Source: Blastococcus sp. LR1
Lineage (GTDB): Bacteria > Actinomycetota > Actinomycetes > Mycobacteriales > Geodermatophilaceae
Direction: 5' to 3'
Assembly (NCBI RefSeq): GCF_020166105.1
Contig: NZ_JAIUJY010000007.1
Span: 1-64,000 of the forward strand
Length of the DNA stretch: 64,000 bases
Shown here: piece after piece, positions 33,874 to 42,432 of the stretch
How the letters are laid out: each line of letters starts with the position of its first letter
How positions within the stretch are numbered: the first letter of the stretch is position 1
The notes under the pieces: model-generated
Seen by the model: only the letters and a program-made list of their open reading frames with translations
Database searches by the model: none
Told to the model about the DNA's origin: nothing
Program-made: the position numbers and the translations under genes

Positions 33874-35715
33874 GTGACCGGCTCCGATGCCCCGACCGCC
33901 CGCGCCGCCTGGCTGCACGCGGCGCTCGCGGTGCTGCTCGTCGCCGTCATCACGACGCTCGTCCCCGAAGGCCCGTGGCGGCCGGCCGCCGAGATCCCCC
34001 TCTTCCTCCTCGGCGCCACGGCCACGTCCTACGCCGTCCGCCGGCAGCGGACGCGTCTCGTCACCGCCTGGCGAGGCCTCGGACTCGCACTGCTCCTCTT
34101 CGCGCTGAGCTGCGTCGCCGACGTCGCCGCCCTGGCCGGGTTCCACACTGCCGTCACCGGGGAGCTGGAGTCCGGGCTGGACCTCGCCGCGTACGCCAGC
34201 CTCGCGGTGGGCGCTCTCGGTGTGGTGGGCGGCGGGCGCCGCTGGAACCGCGCCGCCTGGGCCGACACCGCCACCCTGATCCTGGCCACCGGGCTGGCAG
34301 TGCTGGCCGTGCGCGGCGACCGGCACACCGCCTCCGCCGACATGATCGAGGCCGGGGTCGCCACCCCGCTGCTCACCATCGTGCTGTTGATCGTCTGCGT
34401 TCCGCTCGCCGCACCCCGCGACGGCCGCTCGGCCACCACGATGGCGCTCCTGGCTGCCGGAGCCCTCGCCGTGGTCGGCTACGGCGGCGCCGTCGTCTTC
34501 GGCGTGACGCTGCGGGAGTCCGCGCTGCTGGACCCCCTCCCGCTGCTGAGCGTCGCCGCCCTGTGCCTGGCCGGCCGGCACCCCTCCGTGGCGCTGATGG
34601 GCCGCGCCCGGCCGACCGGACGAGAGGCCACGTCGAGCCGGACGATGGGCGTGAGCGCGGCTCTGCTCGTCAGCCCCGTGCTGCTCATCCTCTGGACGGC
34701 GGGGCACGGCGGCATCGGTTACGTCCTCGGGGCCGGCAGCGCGCTGGTCACCGGCATGGCCCTCTGGCGCCTGCACACGCTGCACCGCGAGCGCGACCGC
34801 ACCCGCGACGCCCTGGCCGCCAGCGAGGCGCGCCTGCAGATCCTGCTGGAGAACGCCGCCGACGTCATCGCGATCGTCGACGTCGCGGGCTCGGTCGCCT
34901 ACATGAGCCCGGCCGTGCAGTCGCTGCTCGGTCGCGCACCCAGCCACTACGTCGGCCGCGACGCCATCTCCCTGGCCGACCCCCGCGACCAGGCCCGGCT
35001 CCGCGCCGCCGTCGCCTCGGCCGGCCGGTCCGGTGACCCCGACGCCGGCGTCGTCGACACCGACATCCGCGTGCAGCACAGCTCCGGCGGCACCCGCTGG
35101 GTGGAGATGCGGATCAGCGGCCGCGTCGACGCCGTCGGCATCGAGGGCTGGGTCGTGAACTTCCGCGAGGTCACCGACCGCAAGCTGTTCGAGGACGAGC
35201 TGCGCCGGCAGGCGCGCACGGACCCGCTGACCGGTTTGCTCAACCGCACCGCCTTCAACGAACGGCTCGCCGCGGCCACCACCGAGGTGGACGCCGCCGC
35301 TCCGCCCGCGGTGCTCTTCGTCGACGTCGACGACTTCAAGACGGTCAACGACACGCTCGGCCATGCCGCCGGCGACGAGCTCCTGCTCGCGGTCGCGCGC
35401 CGGCTGTCGGCCCAGGTCCGCGGGGACGACGTCGTCGCCCGGCTGGGCGGGGACGAGTTCGCGCTCCTGCTGAGCGGGGCCGACGGCGACCGGCTGCGCG
35501 ACGTCGCCGACCGGCTGCTGGCCGCGATGCGCGCACCGGTGCAGCTCGGCGACGGCACGGTCACGGTGACCGCGAGCATCGGCGGCGCGCTGGCCGAGCC
35601 GGGTTGCTCCGCCGAACGGCTCCTGCACCGTGCCGACACCGCGATGTACACGGCCAAGCGCACCGGCAAGGACAGCCGCGCCCTGCTCGACCCCACGGAG
35701 ACCGTGCTCGCCTGA
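33874..35715 (+). CDS. membrane PAS-GGDEF diguanylate cyclase
   Basis: 613 aa. Eight to nine hydrophobic helices (about 12-300) form an MHYT/MASE-like sensor of unassigned family, followed by a coiled coil, a PAS domain (about 320-440) and a GGDEF domain (about 445-605) with DVDDFKTVND and RLGGDEFALL. An RxxD I-site (RGDD) lies five residues before GGDEF, so feedback inhibition by c-di-GMP is expected. GTG start. Confidence 0.9.
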   Translation: MTGSDAPTARAAWLHAALAVLLVAVITTLVPEGPWRPAAEIPLFLLGATATSYAVRRQRTRLVTAWRGLGLALLLFALSCVADVAALAGFHTAVTGELESGLDLAAYASLAVGALGVVGGGRRWNRAAWADTATLILATGLAVLAVRGDRHTASADMIEAGVATPLLTIVLLIVCVPLAAPRDGRSATTMALLAAGALAVVGYGGAVVFGVTLRESALLDPLPLLSVAALCLAGRHPSVALMGRARPTGREATSSRTMGVSAALLVSPVLLILWTAGHGGIGYVLGAGSALVTGMALWRLHTLHRERDRTRDALAASEARLQILLENAADVIAIVDVAGSVAYMSPAVQSLLGRAPSHYVGRDAISLADPRDQARLRAAVASAGRSGDPDAGVVDTDIRVQHSSGGTRWVEMRISGRVDAVGIEGWVVNFREVTDRKLFEDELRRQARTDPLTGLLNRTAFNERLAAATTEVDAAAPPAVLFVDVDDFKTVNDTLGHAAGDELLLAVARRLSAQVRGDDVVARLGGDEFALLLSGADGDRLRDVADRLLAAMRAPVQLGDGTVTVTASIGGALAEPGCSAERLLHRADTAMYTAKRTGKDSRALLDPTETVLA

Positions 35716-35728
35716 CGGCGGCCGGGTC

Positions 35729-36721
35729 TCAGAGCAGGCGCGAGCTCAGCCGGACGGTGACGCCCTGCGGCTGGGGCAGGACGTCGACGTGGTCCCACAG
35801 CTTGCGGGCCAGCCACAGCCCCATGCCGCCGAGTGCGAGGTCGTCCCCGTGGGCCGGCCGGAAACCGGCGAACGGGTCGTCGAAGCCGCGTCCCCTGTCG
35901 GTGATCGCGCAGACCAGCCGGTCGGCGTCGACCCACACCTGGGCCGAGACCGGGCGGGCGCCGTGCCGGAAGGCGTTGGACGCCACCTCGCTGGCGGCGA
36001 AGTGCAGGTCCTCGGCCTGGTCGTGATCGGCCACCCGGGCGTGGATGACCGTGCGCAGCAGGCCCCGCAGGTGGGCGAGCGACGGCGCATCGACGGCGGT
36101 GAACTCCGGGGCGCCGTCCTCCAGCGGCTCGCGGGGCACGGGGAGTGCACGCGCGTACTCGCGCTGGTCGCCGAACTCGCTGCTGGACACCAGCCGGCCG
36201 CCCTCGAGCATCTCGGGGTGGGTGGCGGCGGCGCCGGCCAGGACCTCGGGGGGCAGGATCCGGCCGTCGAACACGCACAGCGCCGACACGGGGTCCGGAG
36301 CGAGCAGCCGGTTGACCGCGGCCTCGTAGCGGAGCCCTTCCCGCCAGTCGCGGGGCGCCGTGCCGAACTGCACCTGGCCGACGATCCGCGGGCGGCCCGA
36401 CCCGCGGGCGGCCGCGCGGTGCAGCCACTCCCTGGTCGCGGCCATCGCATCGGCCACCCGGGTGCCGAGCAGGCAGATGCGGGGGTCGCTTCCCACGGCG
36501 GCCACGCTCTCGCCCAGGGCGGCGGAGATCAGCGTCGCGGTCTCCGGCGGGCAGCTGAGGAGCACCGTGTCGCCCGCGGCGAGGCCCTCCTCGACGTAGG
36601 GAAGGACCCCGGCCAGGAGCGCGTCGTCGGAGGCGACCACGAAGCCCACGTGCGCGTGCCCCGGCGCCTCCGGTCCACAGCGGTGGACGAGCGCCGAGCC
36701 CGCATCCACCGCTTCGTTCAT
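35729..36721 (-). CDS. MEDS-domain protein with HATPase (anti-sigma kinase-like)
   Basis: 330 aa. The N-terminal two thirds match a MEDS (DcmR-type) sensory domain: HVGFVVASDDALLAGVLPYVEEGLAAGDTVLL and SALCVFDGRILPPEVL. The C-terminal about 110 residues form an RsbW-type HATPase with DLHFAASEVASNAFRHGARP (N-box), ITDRGRGFDDP and GGMGLWLARKLWDHVDVLP. It probably binds ATP and phosphorylates or sequesters a switch protein in response to an unknown ligand. GAGGGCGG lies before the ATG. Confidence 0.85.
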   Translation of the reverse strand: MNEAVDAGSALVHRCGPEAPGHAHVGFVVASDDALLAGVLPYVEEGLAAGDTVLLSCPPETATLISAALGESVAAVGSDPRICLLGTRVADAMAATREWLHRAAARGSGRPRIVGQVQFGTAPRDWREGLRYEAAVNRLLAPDPVSALCVFDGRILPPEVLAGAAATHPEMLEGGRLVSSSEFGDQREYARALPVPREPLEDGAPEFTAVDAPSLAHLRGLLRTVIHARVADHDQAEDLHFAASEVASNAFRHGARPVSAQVWVDADRLVCAITDRGRGFDDPFAGFRPAHGDDLALGGMGLWLARKLWDHVDVLPQPQGVTVRLSSRLL

Positions 36722-36767
36722 GCCGCCCTCTGTTCACGCGGGCCGGAGCGTTCCCGGCCGACTGGTT

Positions 36768-36794
36768 GAACATTGTGGGACATGTTCCCGAACA
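36768..36794. promoter_or_regulatory. GAACA/TGTTC inverted repeats in divergent region
   Basis: Half-sites GAACA (36768-36772), TGTTC (36783-36787) and GAACA (36790-36794) alternate in orientation, giving two nested inverted repeats between the MEDS-HATPase gene and the phosphoribosyltransferase gene. Possible operator; regulator unknown. Confidence 0.35.
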
Positions 36795-36848
36795 CCTTGC
36801 CACCGCCCCCGGCCGCCGGTGCGATCGACCCTCCGCCTCCCGCCCCCG

Positions 36849-37358
36849 ATGTTTCACGTGCACCATGCCCCTGTGGACCACGACCGCGAGGTGCTGACGT
36901 ACGAGGCGTTCGGAACTGCCGCCCGGCAGCTGGCCGAGCAGGTGGCGGATGACGGGTTCGAACCCGATCTGGTGCTGAGCATCGCCCGGGGCGGCCTGTT
37001 CCTCGGCGGGGCGCTGGGCTACGCCCTGGACGTGAAGAACATCTTCGTGATGAACGTGGAGTTCTACACCGGGGTCGACCAGCGGCTGGACCTGCCGGTG
37101 ATGCTGCCGCCCACGTTGGACATCGTGGACCTGACCGGGTCCCGGGTCCTGGTGGCCGACGACGTCGCCGACACCGGCAAGACCCTGGAGCTGGTCCGGA
37201 ACTTCTGTGCCGGCTACGTGGCCGACGTCCGCACGGCGGTCATCTACGAGAAGCCGCAGTCCTTGGTGCGCTGCGACTACGTGTGGCGCCGCACCGACCT
37301 CTGGATCGACTTCCCGTGGTCGGCCGAGCCGCCCGTGCACCGGCGCTCCGGTCGCTGA
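36849..37358 (+). CDS. phosphoribosyltransferase family protein
   Basis: 169 aa. Type I PRTase: the PRPP-binding motif VLVADDVADTGKTLE (about 98-112) and the SIARGG loop near 47 are clear. The hood region and VWRRTDLWIDFPW suggest a xanthine/hypoxanthine-type relative, but the substrate is open. The ATG at 36849 or the GTG at 36873 may be used. The parS-like sequence covers the first six codons if the ATG is right. A good terminator follows. Confidence 0.82.
   Translation: MFHVHHAPVDHDREVLTYEAFGTAARQLAEQVADDGFEPDLVLSIARGGLFLGGALGYALDVKNIFVMNVEFYTGVDQRLDLPVMLPPTLDIVDLTGSRVLVADDVADTGKTLELVRNFCAGYVADVRTAVIYEKPQSLVRCDYVWRRTDLWIDFPWSAEPPVHRRSGR
36850..36865. promoter_or_regulatory. parS-like ParB binding site
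   Basis: TGTTTCACGTGCACCA matches the parS consensus TGTTTCACGTGAAACA at 14 of 16 positions, with the left arm and centre intact. It is the only such site seen in the window. ParB tolerance of the two changes in the right arm is unproven. Confidence 0.45.
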
Positions 37359-37372
37359 GGACCCGGAACAAC

Positions 37373-37406
37373 ACGACGGCGACGGGATCGCTCCCGCCGC
37401 CGTCGT
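37373..37406 (+). terminator. terminator after phosphoribosyltransferase gene
   Basis: ACGACGGCG pairs with CGCCGTCGT and inner CGGGA with TCCCG around a 4-base loop, one mismatch between the two stems. It starts 15 bases after the stop. The remaining 160 bases to 37567 hold no gene that I can support. Confidence 0.75.
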
Positions 37407-37567
37407 CCCCCCAGGTCGCCCCGGCGCCGCGTCTTGCGCCGGGCCCCGCGACCAAGTTCCCGGTACCGGGCGTTCCCGGTGCCGTTGACCCCTTCATCGA
37501 CAAGTCGGTGGAGGAACTACAGCGGAATCACCCGAACGATGATCTTTCTTCGTTCCGTATCTCCTGT

Positions 37568-38701
37568 TCAGCGTCGCGTGGACGCCGTGACCGTGAACTT
37601 CGGCGTCTGCTCGGCCAGCCGGGTGGGCCCGACGACGCGCGAGAGCACCGGCTTGTAGCGGAGCGCACTGTTGTAGACGGTCCACAGCTCACCCCCGGGC
37701 CGGAGCACGCGGGCCGCGGCGGCGAAGAGCCGGTCGGCGACCGTCGTCACCACCGAGGCGCCGACATGGAACGGCGGGTTGAGCACCACGAGGTCCACGC
37801 TCGCGTCGGGCAGCGAGGCGGCGCCGTCGTCCCGGACCACCCGGATGCGGCCGGCCAGGCCGTTCGCGTCGGCGGTGGCCAGCGCCGAGGCGACCGCTGC
37901 GGCGGACTGATCGGCGGCGATCACCTCGAGCTCCGGCCGGCTCCGGGCCAGCGCGGCCGCCATGAGGCCGGTGCCGCAGCCCAGGTCCAGGGCGGTGCCC
38001 GCCGCGGGCATGCGGTCGAGGCAGCCGAGCAGGGCGCGGGTGCCGATGTCGACCTTGGTCCCGGCGAAGGCGGCGCCGTGGGCGCAGATCGTCAGCCCGA
38101 GGTCCGCGTGCTCCTGCCGCCGGGGGAAGGACGACGCCCCGGGCTTCGGGCCGCGGGCGACGAGCACCCGCGACTTCTGCCGGGCCAGGGTGGCCGTGAC
38201 GTCGCCGAACGAGGCGCGCAGGACGTCGTTCATCGCGTGCGTCATGTGCTTGACCCGGCCGCCGACCAGCACCGTGACGTCGGGGGCGGCCACCGCCGCG
38301 ACGGCCTCGGCGATCTCGCGAAGCGCGTCCAGTCCCTTGGGCGCCTGCACCAGCACGACCCGCGCGCCGGCGGCCACCTCGGCGAGCGGGTGGGAGCGGT
38401 ACGTGCCGGAGAGGCCGGTGCGCTCGGCGTTGGCGGCCAGCGCCAGCTCGCCGATCAGCAGGTCCTGGAACACGCGGACGTCGCTCGCCCCGTGCAGCGC
38501 AGCCGCGCCCAGGGTCAGCGCCCCGTAGGAGTCGTCGACGACCGCGACCTCGCCGGGGCCGGCCAGCGCCAGGGCGGCGGCCGCCTCGTCGAGGAGCAGG
38601 CGGTCGGTCGCGTCGACGGCGACCAGGTCAGGCGCCTCGACGTCGGGCTCGCGGCGGAGCTGGTCGAACAGTTCGGAAGGCACCCTCCCACTGTCCTGCA
38701 T
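37568..38701 (-). CDS. RsmC/RlmG-like rRNA guanine-N2 methyltransferase
   Basis: 377 aa. Two Rossmann-like halves, as in RsmC/RlmG: a degenerate N-terminal domain and a C-terminal SAM-binding domain with DLGCGTGLMAAAL (about 240-252) and the catalytic LNPPFHVG motif (about 300) of N-methyltransferases. The expected target is a guanine of 16S or 23S rRNA; which one cannot be told. The ATG at 38701 (MQDSGRVPSELF) is preferred over an upstream frame from 38743, because the hairpin of the preceding gene lies there. Confidence 0.87.
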   Translation of the reverse strand: MQDSGRVPSELFDQLRREPDVEAPDLVAVDATDRLLLDEAAAALALAGPGEVAVVDDSYGALTLGAAALHGASDVRVFQDLLIGELALAANAERTGLSGTYRSHPLAEVAAGARVVLVQAPKGLDALREIAEAVAAVAAPDVTVLVGGRVKHMTHAMNDVLRASFGDVTATLARQKSRVLVARGPKPGASSFPRRQEHADLGLTICAHGAAFAGTKVDIGTRALLGCLDRMPAAGTALDLGCGTGLMAAALARSRPELEVIAADQSAAAVASALATADANGLAGRIRVVRDDGAASLPDASVDLVVLNPPFHVGASVVTTVADRLFAAAARVLRPGGELWTVYNSALRYKPVLSRVVGPTRLAEQTPKFTVTASTRR

Positions 38702-38711
38702 CGCCCCGACG

Positions 38712-38755
38712 CGCCTCAGGCCGGTATCCGCGCGGGCGGACACCGGCCTGAGGCG
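38712..38755 (-). terminator. strong terminator after msrA
   Basis: A 14-base perfect stem, CGCCTCAGGCCGGT (38712-38725) with its complement at 38742-38755, plus an inner TCCGC/GCGGA stem. It lies 12 bases past the msrA stop. Confidence 0.82.
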
Positions 38756-38767
38756 GATCTCGAGGCT

Positions 38768-39427
38768 TCAGTCGCTGTCGACGCCGAGCCCGATCGGGCA
38801 GGAGACGCCGGTGGAGTGCACCGGGCAGTAGCCGTTCGGCACCTTGTAGAGGTACTGCTGGTGGTAGTCCTCGGCGTAGAAGAACTCGCCCAGCGGCTCG
38901 ATCTCGGTGGTGATCTCGCCGTAGCCGGCGGCCTTCAGGCGCTCCTGGTAGGCGTCGCGGGTGGCCAGCGCGGCCTTCTCCTGCTCGGGCGAGGCGTAGT
39001 AGATCGCCGAGCGGTACTGGGTGCCGATGTCGTTGCCCTGGCGCATGCCCTGCGTCGGGTCGTGGTCCTCCCAGAACACCTTGAGCAGCTGCTCGTAGGA
39101 GATGACGGCGGGGTCGAAGACCACCAGCACGACCTCGGTGTGCCCGGTGCGCGCCGAGCAGACCTCGTCGTAGGTCGGGTTCGGCGTGAACCCGCCCGCG
39201 TAGCCCGCCGCGGTCGAGTAGATGCCCGGGGTCTCCCAGAAGACCTTCTCCACGCCCCAGAAGCAGCCGGCACCGAAGACGGCGGTCTGCATCCCGTCGG
39301 GGAACGGCGGCTGGATGCGGTTGCCGTTGATCGCGTGCACCTCGGGCACGTGCGGCAGCGGGTCGGGACGGCCGGGCAGAGCGCCCTCGGGCGCGACCAG
39401 CTGGGTCTTGGACCGGGAGAACAACAT
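38768..39427 (-). CDS. msrA: peptide-methionine (S)-S-oxide reductase
   Basis: 219 aa, including a 45-residue N-terminal extension typical of the longer MsrA type. Catalytic C55 is in [25 protein letters not shown], the [20 protein letters not shown] segment and the resolving-Cys tail [13 protein letters not shown] are present. It repairs methionine-S-sulfoxide using thioredoxin. TACGCT lies 6 bases before the ATG, so the mRNA is probably leaderless. Confidence 0.96.
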   Translation of the reverse strand: MLFSRSKTQLVAPEGALPGRPDPLPHVPEVHAINGNRIQPPFPDGMQTAVFGAGCFWGVEKVFWETPGIYSTAAGYAGGFTPNPTYDEVCSARTGHTEVVLVVFDPAVISYEQLLKVFWEDHDPTQGMRQGNDIGTQYRSAIYYASPEQEKAALATRDAYQERLKAAGYGEITTEIEPLGEFFYAEDYHQQYLYKVPNGYCPVHSTGVSCPIGLGVDSD

Positions 39428-39433
39428 GCTCCG

Positions 39434-39439
39434 AGCGTA
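39434..39439 (-). promoter_or_regulatory. -10 box of leaderless msrA
   Basis: Minus strand TACGCT, 6 bases before the ATG at 39427. Confidence 0.5.
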
Positions 39440-39496
39440 AGCCTGTCCGGCAACCCGGTGACGCGCGATGCACCTGGTCGGGCGCATGATCGCGAT

Positions 39497-40519
39497 GTGA
39501 CCGTGCACACGCGTGAATGGCAGCTGGCCGCCCGTCCCGTCGGCGAGCCGACCCCCGACGACTTCCGCCTGGTCGAGCGCGACCGTCCCGACCCCGCCGA
39601 CGGTCAGGTCGTCGTCCGCATGCTGGTCATGTCGGTCGACCCCTACATGCGCGGACGGATGAACGCCGGGAAGTCCTACGCCGCCGCCTGGGAGGTCGGC
39701 GAGACGATGAAGGGCGGCGCCGTGGGCCGGGTGATCGACTCCCGCTCCCCCGACGTCCCCGAGGGCGCCCTGGTCATGGCCGACGCCGCCTGGCGGGACG
39801 TCGCCGTCCTCGATGCGAAGCACGTCCGGGTGCTGCCCGAGCTGCCCGGCATCCCGCCGAGCTACCACCTGGGCGTCCTGGGGATGCCCGGGCTGACCGC
39901 CTACGCCGGCCTCTTCCGGCTGGCAGCGTTCGCCGACGGCGACGCCGTCTTCGTCTCCGGCGCCGCCGGAGCCGTGGGCAGCCTGGTCGGGCAGTTCGCC
40001 AGGCTCAGCGGCGCCTCGGCCGTCATCGGCAGCGCCGGCACCCCGGAGAAGGTGCGCTGGCTGACCGAGGAGCTCGGCTTCACCGCCGCCTTCGACTACC
40101 ACGACGGACCGGTGGCGGAGCAGCTGCGGACGGCGGCGCCGAACGGCATCGACGTCTTCTTCGACAACGTCGGAGGCGAGCACCTCGAGGCCGCGATCGG
40201 CGCGTTCAACGAGTTCGGCCGGGCCGCGCTGTGCGGGGCGATCTCCGGTTACAACGCCACGGAGCCGACCCCGGGTCCGCGCAACATGTTCCAGATGGTC
40301 AGCAAGAAGCTGAGCCTGCGCGGCTTCATCGTCAGCGACCACAGCGACCTGCAGCCGGCGTTCGCCGAGGCCGTCTCCGGCTGGCTGCGGGAGGAGAAGC
40401 TGGTCGTCCGGGAGACCGTGCGCGAGGGGCTGGACAACGCCGTCGACACCTTCCTCGACCTCCTGCGTGGCGGGAACACCGGGAAGATGATCGTCCGGCT
40501 CGCCGACGACCCGGCATGA
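39497..40519 (+). CDS. NADP-dependent medium-chain oxidoreductase (CurA/leukotriene B4 dehydrogenase-like)
   Basis: 340 aa zinc-free [13 protein letters not shown] near residue 49, the cofactor site [20 protein letters not shown] (GxxGxxG) and the [14 protein letters not shown] block identify the CurA/PTGR group, which reduces enone double bonds with NADPH. GTG start with CATGAT 6 bases upstream. It overlaps the next gene by ATGA. Confidence 0.9.
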   Translation: MTVHTREWQLAARPVGEPTPDDFRLVERDRPDPADGQVVVRMLVMSVDPYMRGRMNAGKSYAAAWEVGETMKGGAVGRVIDSRSPDVPEGALVMADAAWRDVAVLDAKHVRVLPELPGIPPSYHLGVLGMPGLTAYAGLFRLAAFADGDAVFVSGAAGAVGSLVGQFARLSGASAVIGSAGTPEKVRWLTEELGFTAAFDYHDGPVAEQLRTAAPNGIDVFFDNVGGEHLEAAIGAFNEFGRAALCGAISGYNATEPTPGPRNMFQMVSKKLSLRGFIVSDHSDLQPAFAEAVSGWLREEKLVVRETVREGLDNAVDTFLDLLRGGNTGKMIVRLADDPA

Positions 40520-41202
40520 CCGAACCCGTCCTGGACTCCCGGCCGGCCACGGCGGCGCCGCGCGCCGTCGCCCTGTTCTGCCACGGCGGAACGGTGGCCA
40601 GCGTGGAGCCGCCCAAGGAGCGGGCGCTCTCCCTGGTGCGGATGCGCGCCATCGAGCAGTTCGTCTCCGCGGCCGGAGCCGGGCTCGGCCTCACCACGCA
40701 CCTGCTCCGCTACCGCGTGGCCGGGTGGAACGGGCCCGCCGCCGACGCCCACGCCGACGTCCGCTGGGCCCTGGACGAGATCCGCGCCGCGCACCCGGGG
40801 CTGCCGATCGTGCTGGTCGGGCACTCCATGGGCGGCCGGGCGGTGCTGCGCGCCGGCGGGGACGACGGCGTGAGCGCGGTCTGCGCGCTGGCGCCCTGGA
40901 CACCCTCGGGCGAACCCGTCGACCACCTGCGCGGACGGACCGTGACGATCGTGCACGGCCGCGGCGACCGCTGGGTGCCGGCGCGGCTGTCCGAGGAGTT
41001 CGCCGCCAGGGCGGGAGAGGCCGGCGCGCGCGTCGCCCGGTTCACCGTCGTCGGCGGGCACAGCATGCTGCGCCACGCGCACCGCTGGCACACCTTCGTC
41101 CGCGACGTCGTCCTGGCCGGCGCAGGGCTCGGTCCGGTTCCGGTCGACGTCGCCCGCGCGCTGGAGCGCCCGGCCCCCGAGCGGGTCGACGTCCCGCTCT
41201 GA
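40516..41202 (+). CDS. alpha/beta hydrolase
   Basis: 228 aa. Nucleophile elbow GHSMGGR (Ser about 98), oxyanion region FCHGGT near the N-terminus, acid in HGRGDRWVP and catalytic His in [10 protein letters not shown]. Substrate unknown. Its ATG overlaps the stop of the oxidoreductase, so the two are translated together and may act on the same compound. Confidence 0.87.
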   Translation: MTEPVLDSRPATAAPRAVALFCHGGTVASVEPPKERALSLVRMRAIEQFVSAAGAGLGLTTHLLRYRVAGWNGPAADAHADVRWALDEIRAAHPGLPIVLVGHSMGGRAVLRAGGDDGVSAVCALAPWTPSGEPVDHLRGRTVTIVHGRGDRWVPARLSEEFAARAGEAGARVARFTVVGGHSMLRHAHRWHTFVRDVVLAGAGLGPVPVDVARALERPAPERVDVPL

Positions 41203-41274
41203 GGCAGGGGTTCCCGCGGTCGTCGGCAGTCCAGGCGCTGTCGGCCGCGGGCCGTCGTCCCTGGCATCGCCGTC

Positions 41275-41412
41275 ATGATCGACCGGAGCACCTCCCCCGC
41301 CGACGCCGCGGCGCACTTCGCGCACCGGCTGGCGGTCGAGACCGACGTGAGCGACGTCCACGCCGCGCTCGAGACGGGCCGCCCCGGGTTCGTCCTGCTG
41401 GACAGCCGGAGC
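41275..41412 (+). pseudogene. rhodanese-like domain fragment, C-terminally truncated
   Basis: Starts MIDRSTSPADAAAHFAHRLA and reaches FVLLDSRSDPA, the first about 46 residues of a stand-alone rhodanese-like protein (the DSRS strand before the missing active-site Cys loop). After this point the frame runs antisense through the neighbouring SDR gene and loses family resemblance. The catalytic loop is absent, so it is a remnant, possibly cut by the rearrangement that placed the SDR next to it. Confidence 0.65.
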
Positions 41413-41448
41413 GACCCCGCAGTCCCGGTGGTGGCTGGCAGCGACCGG

Positions 41449-42255
41449 TCAGCTCTCGGCAGATCCCGGGGCGGTCATCGGCTTGTGGCTCTTGCCGGCG
41501 ATCGCGTCGGGGAGCACGGCCGAGAGCTTGCCCATGAGCTTGCTGGTCACCGAGCCGGCGAACACCGAGGCCTCGCCCTTCATCAGGCCCTCGAAGCCCT
41601 GCCGCGCGACCTGGGCGGGGTCGTCCTTGCTGTCGGAGGCGCCGAGCTTGGTGTCGGTGGCGTCGGCGCGGTCGAAGAACTCGGTGTCCGTCGGGCCGGG
41701 CAGCAGCGCGGTGACGGTGACGCCGGTGTCGCTGAGCTCCTCCCGGATGCCCAGGGCCAGGAACTGCACGAACGCCTTCGACGCCGCGTAGACGGCCTGG
41801 AAGGGCTCCGGCGCCTGCGAGGCGACCGAGGAGGTGAAGAGGATCCGCCCCTCGTTCCGGGCCACCATGTCCTGCACGACCCGCTTCGCGAGGTGCACGG
41901 TGGAGGCGCAGTTCAGCTCCACGATGCCGAGCTCGGCGTCCAGATCGGTCTCGGAGAAGCGGCCGGCCACGCCCACGCCCGCGTTGAGCGCCGCGGCGGC
42001 CAGCGGGCGGCCGGCTCCGCGCACCGCCGCGACCACCTTCTCCACCTCGGCCCGCTTGGTCAGGTCCGCCCGGACGTCGGAGACGGCGGCGCCCCGCTGC
42101 TGCAGCTGGAGCTTCGCCGCGTCGAGCTCGGAGTCCTCCGCGACGACGATCAGGTCGAAGCCGTTGTCGGCGAACTGCTTGGCCAGCTCCAGCCCGATGC
42201 CGCTGGAGGCACCGGTGACGAGGGCGAGGGGACGGGGCGTTGCTGCTTCGGTCAC
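41449..42255 (-). CDS. short-chain dehydrogenase/reductase (classical, DltE-like)
   Basis: 268 aa. TGASSGIG cofactor loop at 14-21, LNAGVG, catalytic Ser in LFTSSVASQ and YAASK. The family is related to YqjQ/DltE-type SDRs; substrate unknown. GTG with GGAGG upstream. Its 3' end abuts the rhodanese remnant. Confidence 0.88.
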   Translation of the reverse strand: MTEAATPRPLALVTGASSGIGLELAKQFADNGFDLIVVAEDSELDAAKLQLQQRGAAVSDVRADLTKRAEVEKVVAAVRGAGRPLAAAALNAGVGVAGRFSETDLDAELGIVELNCASTVHLAKRVVQDMVARNEGRILFTSSVASQAPEPFQAVYAASKAFVQFLALGIREELSDTGVTVTALLPGPTDTEFFDRADATDTKLGASDSKDDPAQVARQGFEGLMKGEASVFAGSVTSKLMGKLSAVLPDAIAGKSHKPMTAPGSAES

Positions 42256-42324
42256 GGGACCTCCATGGTCGGGGTGGGCGGCCCCCTCCTGCCCGATTCC
42301 TCCGCGGTCACGCCTGGCGCGCTG

Positions 42325-42339
42325 AGGTCAGGCTGACCT
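42325..42339. promoter_or_regulatory. DtxR/MntR-type metal box upstream of mntH
   Basis: AGGTCAG-G-CTGACCT is a perfect inverted repeat. In context it matches the 19-base DtxR-family consensus at 15 positions. It lies 94-108 bases before the mntH start. A manganese-responsive MntR (DtxR family) is the most likely ligand protein. Confidence 0.6.
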
Positions 42340-42432
42340 TGGCCCCGGGGGGCCACGGGTCGGCCCGGGCGTGACACCCCCGGCGGGCAGGACAGGAGCG
42401 ACCCCCTCCCGCTCCACCCCTGCGAGGCCCCC

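Noticed and set aside
32116-35628. A minus-strand open frame of about 1,170 codons
   Set aside because: Antisense to SulP (end), MerR, DNA ligase and GGDEF genes, all of which show intact motifs. The product is low-complexity.
36954-36965. GGGTTCGAACCC, resembling a tRNA T-arm
   Set aside because: It lies inside the phosphoribosyltransferase coding sequence and has no acceptor or anticodon stem around it; it is simply a 12-base palindrome.
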